Part shown: positions 55,912 through 64,000 of the stretch, piece by piece
Layout of the letters: each line of letters begins with the position of its first letter
Position numbering within the stretch: the stretch's first letter is position 1
NCBI GenBank assembly: GCA_000752035.1
Contig: CCFE01000018.1
Span: forward strand, 310,001-374,000
Direction: 5' to 3'
Source of the DNA: Bacillus rubiinfantis
Lineage (GTDB): Bacteria; Bacillota; Bacilli; Bacillales; Cytobacillaceae
DNA length: 64,000 bases
Notes under the pieces: generated by a model
The model's input: only the letters and a program-made list of their open reading frames with translations
Database searches by the model: none
Told to the model about the DNA's origin: nothing
Made by a program: the position numbers and the translations under genes

Positions 55912-57036
55912 ATGAGTAAACGAGATTACTATGAGGTGCTGGGAATTAGTAAAGGCGCTTCAAAGGATGAGATAAAAAAGGCCTACCGCAAGCTATCAAA
56001 AAAATATCACCCAGATATTAACAAAGAGCCGGATGCTGCCGAAAAATTTAAGGAAATCGCTGAGGCATATGAGGTATTAAGTGACGACCAAAAAAGAGCA
56101 CAATATGATCAATTTGGTCATACTGATCCTAGTCAAGGTTTCGGCGGCGGTGCTGATTTTGGCGGTTTTGGTGGTTTTGAAGACATTTTTAATACCTTCT
56201 TTGGCGGCGGTGGTTCGCGGAGAAGAGACCCGAATGCCCCAAGACAAGGAGCAGACCTGCAGTATACGATGACTATTTCCTTTGAGGAAGCAGCTTTCGG
56301 GAAAGAAACTGACATTGAAATTCCGCGCGAGGAAACCTGTGAAACTTGCCACGGTACAGGGGCAAAGCCAGGTACAAAACCTGAGACCTGTAAGCATTGC
56401 CATGGTACAGGACAAGTAAGTGTTGAGCAGAACACACCATTCGGAAGGATTGTAAATCGCCGTACCTGCCATTATTGCAATGGTACAGGAAAAGAAATAA
56501 AACATAAATGTTCAACCTGTGGTGGCAGTGGGAAAGTGAAGAAACGAAAAAAAATTCATGTAAAGATTCCTGCAGGTATTGACGATGGTCAGCAATTAAG
56601 AATGGCCGGACAAGGCGAAGCGGGTTTAAATGGCGGGCCTTCCGGAGATCTTTATATTGTCTTCCATGTTCGTCAACATGAATTTTTTGAACGTGACGGT
56701 GACGATATTTATTGTGAGATGCCAATCACGTTTGTACAGGCATCTTTAGGTGATGAAATTGAAGTCCCAACCTTGCATGGTAAAGTTAAATTAAAAATCC
56801 CTGCCGGTACACAAACAGGGACTAAATTCCGTCTAAGAGGAAAAGGAGTGCCAAACGTTCGCGGATATGGGGTTGGCGATCAGCATATCCAAGTGCGGAT
56901 TATTACCCCAACAAAACTGACTGATAAGCAAAAGCAACTGTTGCGTGACTTTGCTGAAATTAGCGGTTCTGCACCAATAGGTGAACAGGAAGAAAGCTTT
57001 TTTTCAAAAGTAAAACGGGCCTTTAAAGGCGAGTAA
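55912..57036 (+). CDS. dnaJ: Chaperone DnaJ (Hsp40)
   Basis: A 374-residue type I J-protein. The J domain has HPD at residues 33-35 (KKYHPDINKEP), followed by a Gly/Phe-rich region (FGGFGGFEDIFNTFFGGGGS) and four CxxCxGxG zinc repeats (CETCHGTG, CKHCHGTG, CHYCNGTG, CSTCGGSG). The C-terminal substrate domains are complete. The start is ATG 55912 after GGGAGTGG. It stimulates DnaK ATPase and delivers substrates. prmA follows 17 bp later. Confidence 0.98.
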   Translation: MSKRDYYEVLGISKGASKDEIKKAYRKLSKKYHPDINKEPDAAEKFKEIAEAYEVLSDDQKRAQYDQFGHTDPSQGFGGGADFGGFGGFEDIFNTFFGGGGSRRRDPNAPRQGADLQYTMTISFEEAAFGKETDIEIPREETCETCHGTGAKPGTKPETCKHCHGTGQVSVEQNTPFGRIVNRRTCHYCNGTGKEIKHKCSTCGGSGKVKKRKKIHVKIPAGIDDGQQLRMAGQGEAGLNGGPSGDLYIVFHVRQHEFFERDGDDIYCEMPITFVQASLGDEIEVPTLHGKVKLKIPAGTQTGTKFRLRGKGVPNVRGYGVGDQHIQVRIITPTKLTDKQKQLLRDFAEISGSAPIGEQEESFFSKVKRAFKGE

Positions 57037-57053
57037 TGATTGGAGTTGGTAGA

Positions 57054-57995
57054 ATGAAATGGTCTGAAATCAGTATCCATACAACAAACGAAGCGGTTGA
57101 ACCTATTTCTAATATCCTGCACGAGGCAGGTGCGAGCGGTGTAGTAATTGAAGATCCATTTGAATTAACAAAAGAACGGGAAGATCAATTCGGGGAAATC
57201 TACCAACTCAATCCAGATGACTATCCAGAAGAAGGCGTTATTATTAAAGCATATCTTCCGGTTAATAGTTTTTTAGGGGAAACAGTCGATGCAATTAAAG
57301 AAGCTATTAATAATTTAATTATTTACAATATTGATATTGGACATAATAAAGTAACAATCAGTGAAGTAAATGAAGAAGAATGGGCAACAGCTTGGAAAAA
57401 ATACTATAATCCAGTGAAAATTTCAAAAAAATTTACGATTGTGCCGACATGGGAAATTTACCAACCCGTTAGCAGCGATGAATTAATTATCGAGCTTGAT
57501 CCTGGAATGGCTTTTGGAACGGGCACACATCCAACAACAGTGATGTGTATTCAAGCGTTAGAAAGAACAGTCCGTCCCGGTGATCGGGTTATTGATGTCG
57601 GTACTGGATCTGGAGTATTAAGTATTGCGGCTGCGATGTTAGGGGCGGAGGATGTTCGAGCTTTTGATCTTGATGAAGTTGCTGTAACCCAAGCCAGATT
57701 AAATTGTAAATTAAATAAAGTAAACCAGTTAGTCACCGTTAATCAAAATAACCTGCTTGACGGTGTAGAAGAGCATAGTGCTGATGCCATTGTTGCAAAT
57801 ATTCTCGCTGAAGTCATTATCAGATTTACAGATGATGCAGCGAGAGTAATAAAGCCGGGAGGGATTTTTATTGCTTCTGGAATTATCCAGCAGAAAAAAG
57901 ACCAGGTAAAAGCAGCGTTGAACGCGTCTGACTTCGACATTGTCGAAACAATCTTGATGGAAGACTGGGTGGCCATCATCGCTAAAAAGAAATAG
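57054..57995 (+). CDS. prmA: Ribosomal protein L11 methyltransferase
   Basis: A 313-residue SAM-dependent enzyme that trimethylates ribosomal protein L11. The N-terminal substrate domain begins MKWSEISIHTTNEAVEPISNIL. The catalytic part has LDPGMAFGTGTHPTT, SAM motif I VIDVGTGSGVLSIAAAMLGA and the NILAEVI motif (NPPY-like position). The start is ATG 57054 with TGGAG upstream. It belongs to the 3' end of the heat-shock operon, as in B. subtilis. Confidence 0.96.
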   Translation: MKWSEISIHTTNEAVEPISNILHEAGASGVVIEDPFELTKEREDQFGEIYQLNPDDYPEEGVIIKAYLPVNSFLGETVDAIKEAINNLIIYNIDIGHNKVTISEVNEEEWATAWKKYYNPVKISKKFTIVPTWEIYQPVSSDELIIELDPGMAFGTGTHPTTVMCIQALERTVRPGDRVIDVGTGSGVLSIAAAMLGAEDVRAFDLDEVAVTQARLNCKLNKVNQLVTVNQNNLLDGVEEHSADAIVANILAEVIIRFTDDAARVIKPGGIFIASGIIQQKKDQVKAALNASDFDIVETILMEDWVAIIAKKK

Positions 57996-58006
57996 CATCT
58001 TCAAAA

Positions 58007-58038
58007 CGGGGTCCTCTTTAGGGCCCCTTGGTTTATTT
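58007..58038 (+). terminator. Terminator-like hairpin after prmA
   Basis: GGGGTCC (58008-58014) pairs with GGGCCCC (58021-58027) with G-U pairing, followed by TTGGTTTATTT, a weak T-run. Confidence 0.6.
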
Positions 58039-58115
58039 AGTCACCCACATATCTTCCTTTGCAGTCATTTTTTTAGTAAAATTAAGAGTAAAACGTTTTA
58101 GAGAGGGTGTAAAGT

Positions 58116-58865
58116 GTGCAACGCTACTTTGTTCATCAGCGTGCAAATGATGGCCGTTTTGTTATAGCTGGAGATGATTACTACCATATTGTTAAGGTAA
58201 TGAGGATGCAAATTAACGATTCCATCATTTGTGTAGATATAGAGGGAAAGCAGGCTCTTTGTAAGCTTGCAGAAATTACCGATGAAAGTGTTGTTGCAGA
58301 CGTTGTACAATGGAAAGATGAGGACACAGAGCTACCTATTTCCGTTACGATAGCGAGCGGACTTCCCAAAGGGGACAAGCTTGAATGGATAATCCAAAAA
58401 GGAACAGAGTTAGGGGCTCATAGATTTATGCCTTTTTCAGCTGCCAGGTCCATCGTTAAGTGGGATGAGAAAAAAGCAGCAAAAAGACTTGATAGATGGC
58501 AAAAAATTGCCAAAGAAGCCGCTGAGCAATCGCACAGATCAATAGTGCCGGAAATAACAGGCCCTCTAAGTTTAGAGGCCATGCTAGTAAAAAGCAAAGA
58601 ATATCATTATAAATTAGCAGCGTATGAAGAAGAAAGCAGGAGCGGTGAAACAGCTAATTTTGCTTCCGTTTTAAGCCAGATAAAATCAGGAGATTCACTC
58701 CTTCTAGTCTTCGGTCCTGAAGGAGGAATTGCTGATAAAGAGGTTGAGCTGCTGAAAAATCATGGATTTATCCTCTGTGGTTTAGGTCCGCGAATACTTA
58801 GAACTGAAACGGCCCCACTATATACATTGGCGGCCATTTCCTATCATTTTGAATTACTGAGGTGA
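58116..58865 (+). CDS. rsmE: 16S rRNA (uracil-1498-N3)-methyltransferase
   Basis: A 249-residue SPOUT methyltransferase that makes m3U1498 in 16S rRNA. MQRYFVHQRANDGRFVIAGDDYYHIVKVMRM is the N-terminal PUA-like RNA-binding domain. The knot carries IQKGTELGAHRFMPFSAARS, LVFGPEGGIADKEVELL and LGPRILRTETAPLYTLA, all family signatures. The start is GTG 58116 after GAGAGGGTG. mtaB follows after 7 bp. Confidence 0.96.
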   Translation: MQRYFVHQRANDGRFVIAGDDYYHIVKVMRMQINDSIICVDIEGKQALCKLAEITDESVVADVVQWKDEDTELPISVTIASGLPKGDKLEWIIQKGTELGAHRFMPFSAARSIVKWDEKKAAKRLDRWQKIAKEAAEQSHRSIVPEITGPLSLEAMLVKSKEYHYKLAAYEEESRSGETANFASVLSQIKSGDSLLLVFGPEGGIADKEVELLKNHGFILCGLGPRILRTETAPLYTLAAISYHFELLR

Positions 58866-58872
58866 GTTTATA

Positions 58873-60246
58873 ATGCCAACAGTCGCATTCCATACACTTG
58901 GTTGTAAAGTTAACCATTATGAAACAGAGGCAATCTGGCAATTATTCAAGCAGCAAGGTTACGAACGGGTCGACTTTGAAGCGATTTCCGATGTGTATGT
59001 GATTAATACATGTACCGTGACAAATACGGGTGACAAAAAGAGCCGTCAAGTGATTAGACGGGCTGTGAGAAAAAATCCTGATGCGGTTATCTGTGTAACA
59101 GGTTGTTATGCCCAGACTTCTCCAGCAGAAATTATGGCAATTCCTGGTGTCGACATTGTTGTAGGAACACAGGATCGGATAAAAATGCTTGATTTTATTG
59201 AGCAATTTAAAAATGAACGTCAGCCAATTAATGGGGTAGGCAACATCATGAAGAACCGGGTTTACGAGGAACTGGATGTTCCCGCATTTACCGATCGAAC
59301 ACGTGCTTCATTAAAGATTCAAGAGGGCTGTAATAATTTCTGTACTTTTTGCATTATTCCATGGGCCCGCGGGTTGATGAGATCTCGTGATCCAAAGGAA
59401 GTAATTCATCAAGCGCAGCAACTAGTTAACGCAGGCTATAAAGAAATCGTCTTAACGGGGATTCATACCGGCGGTTACGGTGAAGATATGAAGGATTATA
59501 ATTTAGCAATGCTGCTTCGTGATCTGGAACAAGAAGTAAAGGGACTTGAGCGCTTACGCATTTCCTCAATTGAAGCAAGCCAAATTAGTGATGAAGTTAT
59601 CGATGTGATTAAGCACTCTAAATTGGTTGTCCGCCATTTGCATATTCCAATTCAGTCCGGTTCTAATACGGTCCTGAAGCGGATGCGTCGTAAATATACG
59701 ATGGAATTTTTTGCTGAGCGGCTTGAGCGATTAAAGGAAGTGCTTCCGGGACTTGCGGTAACATCTGATGTGATTGTTGGTTTTCCTGGAGAAACAGAAG
59801 AGGAATTTATGGAAACATATAATTTCATTAAAGCTCATAAGTTTTCTGAACTTCACGTTTTCCCTTATTCCAAGCGGACAGGTACCCCTGCTGCTAGAAT
59901 GGAAGATCAAATCGATGAAGAAGTAAAAAATGATCGGGTTCACCGCTTAATAACGCTTTCAGATCAACTGGCTAAGGAATATGCCTCCCAATTCGAAGGT
60001 GAAGTTCTCGAGGTTATCCCAGAAGAGAAGTATAAAGAAGACCCAGAGTCAGGCCTATATGAAGGCTATACTGATAACTATATGAAGGTTGTCTTCCCTG
60101 CCTCAGAGGATCTGATTGGAAAATTAGTAAAGGTAAAAATTACGAGAGCTGGATATCCCTACAATGAAGGGCAGTTCGTCAAGATTGTTGAGGATCATCA
60201 AACGGTAAAAGAGGCCGTTTTTACTCAAGAAGAAGCAGCAATGTAA
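58873..60246 (+). CDS. mtaB: tRNA t6A37 methylthiotransferase MtaB
   Basis: A 457-residue radical SAM methylthiotransferase that makes ms2t6A37. The N-terminal cluster domain begins TVAFHTLGCKVNHYETEAIW, with further cysteines in YVINTCTVTN and VTGCYAQ. The radical SAM CxxxCxxC motif is CNNFCTFCIIPWARG, and a C-terminal TRAM domain binds tRNA. It is the e-MtaB/YqeV type, not MiaB, judged by KVNHYE. ATG 58873 follows TGAGG within the rsmE end. A G+C-rich hairpin follows. Confidence 0.95.
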   Translation: MPTVAFHTLGCKVNHYETEAIWQLFKQQGYERVDFEAISDVYVINTCTVTNTGDKKSRQVIRRAVRKNPDAVICVTGCYAQTSPAEIMAIPGVDIVVGTQDRIKMLDFIEQFKNERQPINGVGNIMKNRVYEELDVPAFTDRTRASLKIQEGCNNFCTFCIIPWARGLMRSRDPKEVIHQAQQLVNAGYKEIVLTGIHTGGYGEDMKDYNLAMLLRDLEQEVKGLERLRISSIEASQISDEVIDVIKHSKLVVRHLHIPIQSGSNTVLKRMRRKYTMEFFAERLERLKEVLPGLAVTSDVIVGFPGETEEEFMETYNFIKAHKFSELHVFPYSKRTGTPAARMEDQIDEEVKNDRVHRLITLSDQLAKEYASQFEGEVLEVIPEEKYKEDPESGLYEGYTDNYMKVVFPASEDLIGKLVKVKITRAGYPYNEGQFVKIVEDHQTVKEAVFTQEEAAM

Positions 60247-60251
60247 GCTAG

Positions 60252-60290
60252 AGCGTCTCCCATTCTAAAGGGGGGCGCTCTTAATATATT
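60252..60290 (+). terminator. Terminator-like hairpin after mtaB
   Basis: AGCGTCTCCC (60252-60261) pairs with GGGGGGCGCT (60270-60279) with two G-U pairs; the tail CTTAATATATT is poor in T. Confidence 0.6.
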
Positions 60291-60375
60291 CGTGCATTTC
60301 ACTCAAGAAGTCGGCGGTGTAACATGTAGAATCGTAAAATTTACAATTACACTTGTTAAGATATACGATTTTCAG

Positions 60376-60404
60376 TTGACCTTGCCCCGAGGTTATATTA
60401 TAAT
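60376..60404 (+). promoter_or_regulatory. SigA promoter of rpsU-yqeY
   Basis: TTGACC (60376-60381), 17 bp, TATAAT (60399-60404). Inverted repeats AATCGTA (60330-60336) and TACGATT (60364-60370) lie just upstream. Confidence 0.88.
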
Positions 60405-60459
60405 TGCAAGGTACATGGATTGATGTTAGTGTGTTGTGTTTCGGAGGGAGGGAAAGAGA

Positions 60460-60633
60460 ATGTCTAAAACCGTCGTTCGTAAAAACGAATCGCTTGAAGA
60501 TGCTCTTCGTCGCTTCAAACGTTCTGTATCAAAAACTGGTACTTTGCAAGAGGCAAGAAAGCGCGAATTTTATGAAAAGCCAAGTGTAAGACGTAAGAAA
60601 AAATCAGAAGCAGCTAGAAAACGTAAGTATTAA
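60460..60633 (+). CDS. rpsU: 30S ribosomal protein S21
   Basis: A 57-residue basic protein beginning MSKTVVRKNESLEDALRRFK and ending in a Lys/Arg-rich tail (RRKKKSEAARKRKY), the standard S21 form. It binds the 30S platform near the anti-Shine-Dalgarno site. The start is ATG 60460 after GGAGGGAGGG; the frame from 60436 is not credible. yqeY follows after 13 bp. Confidence 0.98.
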   Translation: MSKTVVRKNESLEDALRRFKRSVSKTGTLQEARKREFYEKPSVRRKKKSEAARKRKY

Positions 60634-60646
60634 GAGGGTGTATTAA

Positions 60647-61093
60647 ATGAGTCTTCTTGAGCGTTTAAATAATGACATGAAACAAGCGATGAAAAACAAA
60701 GAAAAAGAAAAGCTCTCAGTCATTCGAATGGTGAAAGCCTCCTTACAAAATGAAGCCATTAAGCTTGGTGTAAAGGAATTACCTGAAGATCAAGAGCTTA
60801 CGGTCCTTTCTCGCGAACTAAAACAACGCAAAGACTCCCTCCATGAGTTTGATAAAGCAGGTCGTGAAGATCTGGTTGAAAAAATGCGTACCGAAATTGC
60901 TATTGTCGAATTGTATATGCCAAAACAGCTTTCTGAAGAAGAATTAGCTGAAATTGTCAAGCAAACGATACAAGAGGTCGGTGCGAAATCAAAAGCAGAA
61001 ATGGGAAAAGTGATGTCTGCAATTATGCCTAAAGTTAAAGGGAAAGCAGACGGTTCACTTGTTAATAAATTTGTACAACAACACCTTTCATAG
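60647..61093 (+). CDS. yqeY: GatB/YqeY domain protein
   Basis: A 148-residue helical protein of the YqeY family, related to the tail domain of the GatB amidotransferase subunit (SLLERLNNDMKQAMKNKEKEKLSVIRMVKASLQNEAI, later MGKVMSAIMPKVKGKADGSLVNKFV). Such domains contact tRNA. Function in Bacillus is not settled. ATG 60647 follows AAGAGGGTG. Cotranscribed with rpsU, as is usual. Confidence 0.94.
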   Translation: MSLLERLNNDMKQAMKNKEKEKLSVIRMVKASLQNEAIKLGVKELPEDQELTVLSRELKQRKDSLHEFDKAGREDLVEKMRTEIAIVELYMPKQLSEEELAEIVKQTIQEVGAKSKAEMGKVMSAIMPKVKGKADGSLVNKFVQQHLS

Positions 61094-61104
61094 TATTCTG
61101 ACAT

Positions 61105-61137
61105 AAAAACCACAGGAATTTTTCCTGTGGTTTTTTA
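61105..61137 (+). terminator. Terminator after yqeY
   Basis: AAAACCACAGGAA (61106-61118) pairs with TTCCTGTGGTTTT (61122-61134), then more T. Confidence 0.93.
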
Positions 61138-61259
61138 ATAATGAAAAATAATGTAAATATCATATTATAGCCTGAAAAATAGGTAAATGAAAACGAAAAA
61201 AATGTGCTAGAACGCCTTTTTACTTCATAAATATGAGGTGAAAGGGGGTTCTTTTTTTT

Positions 61260-61562
61260 ATGGCAAAAAAATGGGGCAGGCGGATTCGCAGCTGGATAAC
61301 AAAAAATATGGATCTACCTCAAGATGTCATGATGGATTTACCTCGTGTAACGATGATAGGTCAAATTCATATTTATATTGAGAACCATCGTGGCTTGCTG
61401 GCTTTCACTGATAAAGAACTCCGATTACTGTTAAAACAAGGACAATTATTGATTAAAGGAAAATCATTTGTAATAAAAACAATTTTACCGGAAGAAATCT
61501 TATTAGAGGGAAAAATTGATCAAGTCATTTATATCAATGAGAACCCAGGAGGAACAAAATGA
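61260..61562 (+). CDS. yqfC: Sporulation protein YqfC (YabP family)
   Basis: A 100-residue protein of the YabP/YqfC family. It has the pattern MDLPRVTMIGQIHIYIENHRGLLAFTDKELRLL, then GQLLIKGKSFVIKTILPEEILLEG, which are family hallmarks. YqfC is expressed under SigE in the mother cell. ATG 61260 follows AAAGGGGG about 11 bases upstream. yqfD starts inside its stop codon (ATGA), so the pair is coupled. Molecular role unknown. Confidence 0.92.
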   Translation: MAKKWGRRIRSWITKNMDLPQDVMMDLPRVTMIGQIHIYIENHRGLLAFTDKELRLLLKQGQLLIKGKSFVIKTILPEEILLEGKIDQVIYINENPGGTK

Positions 61563-62755
61563 AGAACCAATGGATCATCTATTTAGTTGGCAATGTAACG
61601 GTTAAAGTTTCCGGCAGGGGAATGGAGCGATTCCTCAATGTTCTTATACGTCAGGGAATTCAAATTTGGAATGTAAAACGTCATGGTACGAATACGATTA
61701 CTTTTAAAATTATGCTGCAAGATGCGTTGAAAATCAGGCATTTAGCTAGAAATAGCGAGTGCCGTATTTCTTTTTTGCGAAGAAATGGAGTACCGTTTTT
61801 ACTTAAGAGATTGTATAAAAACAGCGGTTTTTTACTGGGCTCAGGATTATTTTTGGTTATTGTCTTTCTCCTCTCAAATATTATTTGGGGGATTGAGATA
61901 AAGGGGGCAAAACCCGCAACGGAATATCAAATCCGTCAAGAATTGGACAAGATGGGCGTGAAAATTGGCAAGTTGCAATTTTCAATTGATAATGCTGAGG
62001 GGATTCAGCGAAAATTAACCAATAATATTGAGGCGCTGACATGGGTAGGTGTGGAATTAAAAGGGACAACCTATCATTTGCAAGTAGTAGAAAAGAACGA
62101 ACCAGAACGGCCGCAAAAATTATCCCCCCGTAACTTGGTAGCGAAAAAGAAAGCAATCATTGTTAGGATGGATATTGATGATGGGCAAAAGAAGGTAGAT
62201 GTAAATGATTATGTTGAGCCTGGCCAATTACTCGTATCCGGTGAAATCGGAAAAGAAGGTGAGGAGTCACGACTTGTTGCAGCTAAAGGCGAGGTGTGGG
62301 GAGAAATATGGTATAAAAGTCATGTGGAATTACCTCTGAAGACGAAATTTCATGTGTATAATGGCAAGGAAAAACGGAAGTATTCACTTTTGGCAGGTAA
62401 GTTCGAGGTCCCTGTTTGGGGCTTCGGCAGCCATGAATATAATGATTATAAAACAGAAAAAAATACTCATAAGCTCCATTTTTTAAAGTGGGAACTGCCG
62501 ATTTCTTTTGTCGATCGAACCATTCGAGAACGAGAGACGGTTATTAGAACGTACACGAATAAAGAGGCAGAAGAAAATGCAGTGGAACAGGCAAAAAAGG
62601 ACATAAAAAAGCTAGTGGATGAGGAAGCTATTTTTAAAGATGAAAAAATTTTACACAAAGATATAAAAAATGGTAAAGTTATACTGGATATTCATTTTAA
62701 AATAATTGAAAACATTGCAATCGGCCAGCCGATTACCAAGGAGATTCATGAATGA
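61559..62755 (+). CDS. yqfD: Sporulation protein YqfD
   Basis: A 398-residue protein with one transmembrane helix near residues 90-110 (GFLLGSGLFLVIVFLLSNIIWGI), an N-terminal cytoplasmic domain (GNVTVKVSGRGMERFLNVLIRQGIQIWNVKRHG) and a large part on the other side of the membrane, followed by a charged helical end. It belongs to the YqfD family of sporulation proteins, which occur next to yqfC. It overlaps yqfC and phoH by 4 bp each. Mother-cell membrane role inferred from the family; mechanism unknown. Confidence 0.94.
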   Translation: MKNQWIIYLVGNVTVKVSGRGMERFLNVLIRQGIQIWNVKRHGTNTITFKIMLQDALKIRHLARNSECRISFLRRNGVPFLLKRLYKNSGFLLGSGLFLVIVFLLSNIIWGIEIKGAKPATEYQIRQELDKMGVKIGKLQFSIDNAEGIQRKLTNNIEALTWVGVELKGTTYHLQVVEKNEPERPQKLSPRNLVAKKKAIIVRMDIDDGQKKVDVNDYVEPGQLLVSGEIGKEGEESRLVAAKGEVWGEIWYKSHVELPLKTKFHVYNGKEKRKYSLLAGKFEVPVWGFGSHEYNDYKTEKNTHKLHFLKWELPISFVDRTIRERETVIRTYTNKEAEENAVEQAKKDIKKLVDEEAIFKDEKILHKDIKNGKVILDIHFKIIENIAIGQPITKEIHE

Positions 62756-63714
62756 CGGAAAAGAAAACAACAATTAATATGCAGCTTGAAAATCCAGAAG
62801 AAGCAGTAACTTTGCTTGGAAACTCGGATCAAAATGTAAAAATCATTGAGCAGGAATTGGGTGTTTCAATTGTAACTAGAGGCGAATCAATTTTCTTATC
62901 GGGCGAAGAACAAAGGGTTATCCTTGCTAGTAAAGTACTTGATAAGCTGATGCAAGTTATTCGCAAAGGAATTACCATCAGCCAAAGAGATGTTCTGTAC
63001 GCGGTGCAAATGGCGCAAAAAGGGACACTTGATTATTTTGTTCATTTATATGAAGAGGAAATAGGTAAAAACATAAAGGGAAAAACGATTCGCATCAAGA
63101 CACTCGGTCAACGACAATATGTTATGGCCATCAAAAAAAATGACCTTGTGTTTGGAATCGGACCTGCTGGAACGGGTAAAACTTACCTTGCGGTGGTGAT
63201 GGCTGTTAACGCCTTAAAAAATGGCCAGGTGAATAAAATTATTTTAACGCGCCCAGCTGTCGAGGCCGGAGAAAGTCTTGGATTTTTACCAGGTGATTTA
63301 AAAGAAAAGGTAGATCCTTATTTACGCCCCTTATATGATGCTTTGCATGATGTCTTGGGGGTTGAACATACACAGCGGTTGATTGAACGAGGTACAATTG
63401 AAATTGCTCCGCTTGCCTACATGAGGGGGCGTACATTGGATGATGCATTCGTTATTTTGGATGAAGCTCAGAATACGACAAATAAGCAGATGAAGATGTT
63501 TTTAACCCGGCTTGGCTTTGGCTCGAAAATGGTCATTACTGGGGATCAAACACAAATTGATTTGCCAAAAGGGGCAAAATCTGGTTTGATTGAGGCAGAG
63601 GAAATCTTGCAGAATGTTAAAGGAGTTTCCTTTGTATTCATGGAACAAAGTGATGTAGTCCGCCATCCTCTGGTAGCAAGAATTATTGAGGCATACGGAA
63701 ATGTAGTAGGGTAA
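62752..63714 (+). CDS. phoH: PhoH family ATPase
   Basis: A 320-residue P-loop protein. An N-terminal KH-like region (NIMQLENP-like start MQLENPEEAVTLLGNSDQNVKIIEQELG) precedes the helicase-like core with Walker A GIGPAGTGKTYLAVVMA and the DEAQNTTNKQMKMFLTRLG motif II. Homologues are linked with RNA metabolism and are encoded near ybeY. ATG 62752 overlaps the yqfD stop. A terminator follows, before pgpH. Confidence 0.95.
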   Translation: MTEKKTTINMQLENPEEAVTLLGNSDQNVKIIEQELGVSIVTRGESIFLSGEEQRVILASKVLDKLMQVIRKGITISQRDVLYAVQMAQKGTLDYFVHLYEEEIGKNIKGKTIRIKTLGQRQYVMAIKKNDLVFGIGPAGTGKTYLAVVMAVNALKNGQVNKIILTRPAVEAGESLGFLPGDLKEKVDPYLRPLYDALHDVLGVEHTQRLIERGTIEIAPLAYMRGRTLDDAFVILDEAQNTTNKQMKMFLTRLGFGSKMVITGDQTQIDLPKGAKSGLIEAEEILQNVKGVSFVFMEQSDVVRHPLVARIIEAYGNVVG

Positions 63715-63733
63715 CTAAATAATGAAATAAGAA

Positions 63734-63770
63734 GGATTTACCTGGTATTTCAACCGGTAATCCTTTTTTT
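63734..63770 (+). terminator. Terminator after phoH
   Basis: GGATTTACC (63734-63742) pairs with GGTAATCC (63755-63762) with one bulged base, then TTTTTTT. Confidence 0.82.
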
Positions 63771-63878
63771 ATGTGTAAGAGGGTGAAACTTCTTGAAAAA
63801 ACTGTTATCATTTTACATAAAGTAAGCTCTCACTCTATATGGATACAAGATTGAATGGCCGTGGTTGGAGGGATATAG

Positions 63879-64000
63879 TTGGAAAAACTACAGCAATACT
63901 TTGTACGGATAAGAAAGCTGCTTGATCTTTCGTTTTTTCGGGTACTATTTTTTCTGATTCTCGGGATTGTCCTTTATGCAGCAATGTTTAATAATGTGAA
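63879..64000 (+). CDS. pgpH: HD-domain c-di-AMP phosphodiesterase PgpH (YqfF), N-terminal part
   Basis: An ORF starting at TTG 63879 after GGAGGGA and running off the window end, 40 codons seen. It reads MEKLQQYFVRIRKLLDLSFF, then a hydrophobic helix (RVLFFLILGIVLYAAMFNNV), as in the first transmembrane segment of the 7TM-HD phosphodiesterase PgpH. PgpH degrades cyclic di-AMP. The call depends on the phoH-pgpH-ybeY order known for Bacillus and on this N-terminus; the HD domain is outside the window. Confidence 0.75.
   Translation, partial: MEKLQQYFVRIRKLLDLSFFRVLFFLILGIVLYAAMFNNV

Noticed and set aside
56077..56725. Several minus-strand ORFs of 100-150 codons inside dnaJ
   Set aside because: They arise from the Gly/Cys-rich dnaJ sequence read in antisense and have no support of their own.
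63793..63825. A 10-codon ORF (MKKLLSFYIK) between phoH and pgpH
   Set aside because: GAGGGTG precedes a TTG start, but the ORF is too short and has no other support; noted only.
1..64000. CRISPR arrays, insertion sequences, prophage, tRNA or rRNA genes
   Set aside because: No regularly spaced repeats, transposase or phage-type genes, or cloverleaf-like genes were seen on reading both strands.

Overview
The window is chromosomal DNA from a low-GC, endospore-forming Firmicute of the family Bacillaceae. It carries sigK, gpr, spoIIP, yqfC/yqfD and sda, the comE locus, and a gene order that follows Bacillus subtilis almost gene by gene across two blocks (relA to sigK, then yqeG to pgpH). The genus cannot be fixed from the sequence alone; a Neobacillus- or Mesobacillus-like species would fit. 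I see no rRNA or tRNA genes, insertion sequences, prophage or CRISPR array.

Region 1 (1-31.5 kb, almost all + strand): the relA 3' end, dtd, a His-type T-box with hisS-aspS, a 6S RNA, tcdA, an azoreductase on the - strand, rarA, cymR-yrvO-mnmA, a TPR protein, recD2, yrrD and small genes, yrrI, an Ala-type T-box with alaS, ireB-ruvX-yrzB, mltG, trmR-trhP1-trhP2-udk, greA, pbpI, yrrS, mtnN and yrhC. A run of very small ORFs including a YrzI-type gene follows (29.5-30.4 kb), then a lipoprotein. Much of this block serves translation: aminoacyl-tRNA supply, D-aminoacyl-tRNA proofreading and tRNA anticodon-loop modification (s2U34, mo5U34, ct6A37).

Region 2 (31.5-34.5 kb): an uninterrupted sigK, pssA and psd in divergent orientation, and the 46-codon checkpoint gene sda. 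Upstream of sda is a 420-bp regulatory stretch with a DnaA-box cluster and a LexA-like palindrome.

Region 3 (34.5-64 kb): the yqeG-yqeH-aroE-yhbY-nadD-yqeK-rsfS-yqeM operon with overlapping genes; comER and comEA-comEB-comEC; yqzM; holA; rpsT; gpr-spoIIP-yqxA; lepA; hemW; the CIRCE-controlled hrcA-grpE-dnaK-dnaJ heat-shock operon running into prmA-rsmE-mtaB; rpsU-yqeY; yqfC-yqfD-phoH; and the start of pgpH.

The least ordinary parts are (i) the cluster of tightly packed micro-ORFs around yrzI, with nested Shine-Dalgarno sites, an ATGA start/stop overlap and tandem look-alike terminators; (ii) an unassigned structured RNA of about 105 nt ending in a terminator, upstream of trmR; (iii) the sda control region; and (iv) inverted repeats between yqzM and holA. 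Start codons were moved downstream of the longest ORF wherever a Shine-Dalgarno site or the family's N-terminus supported it.
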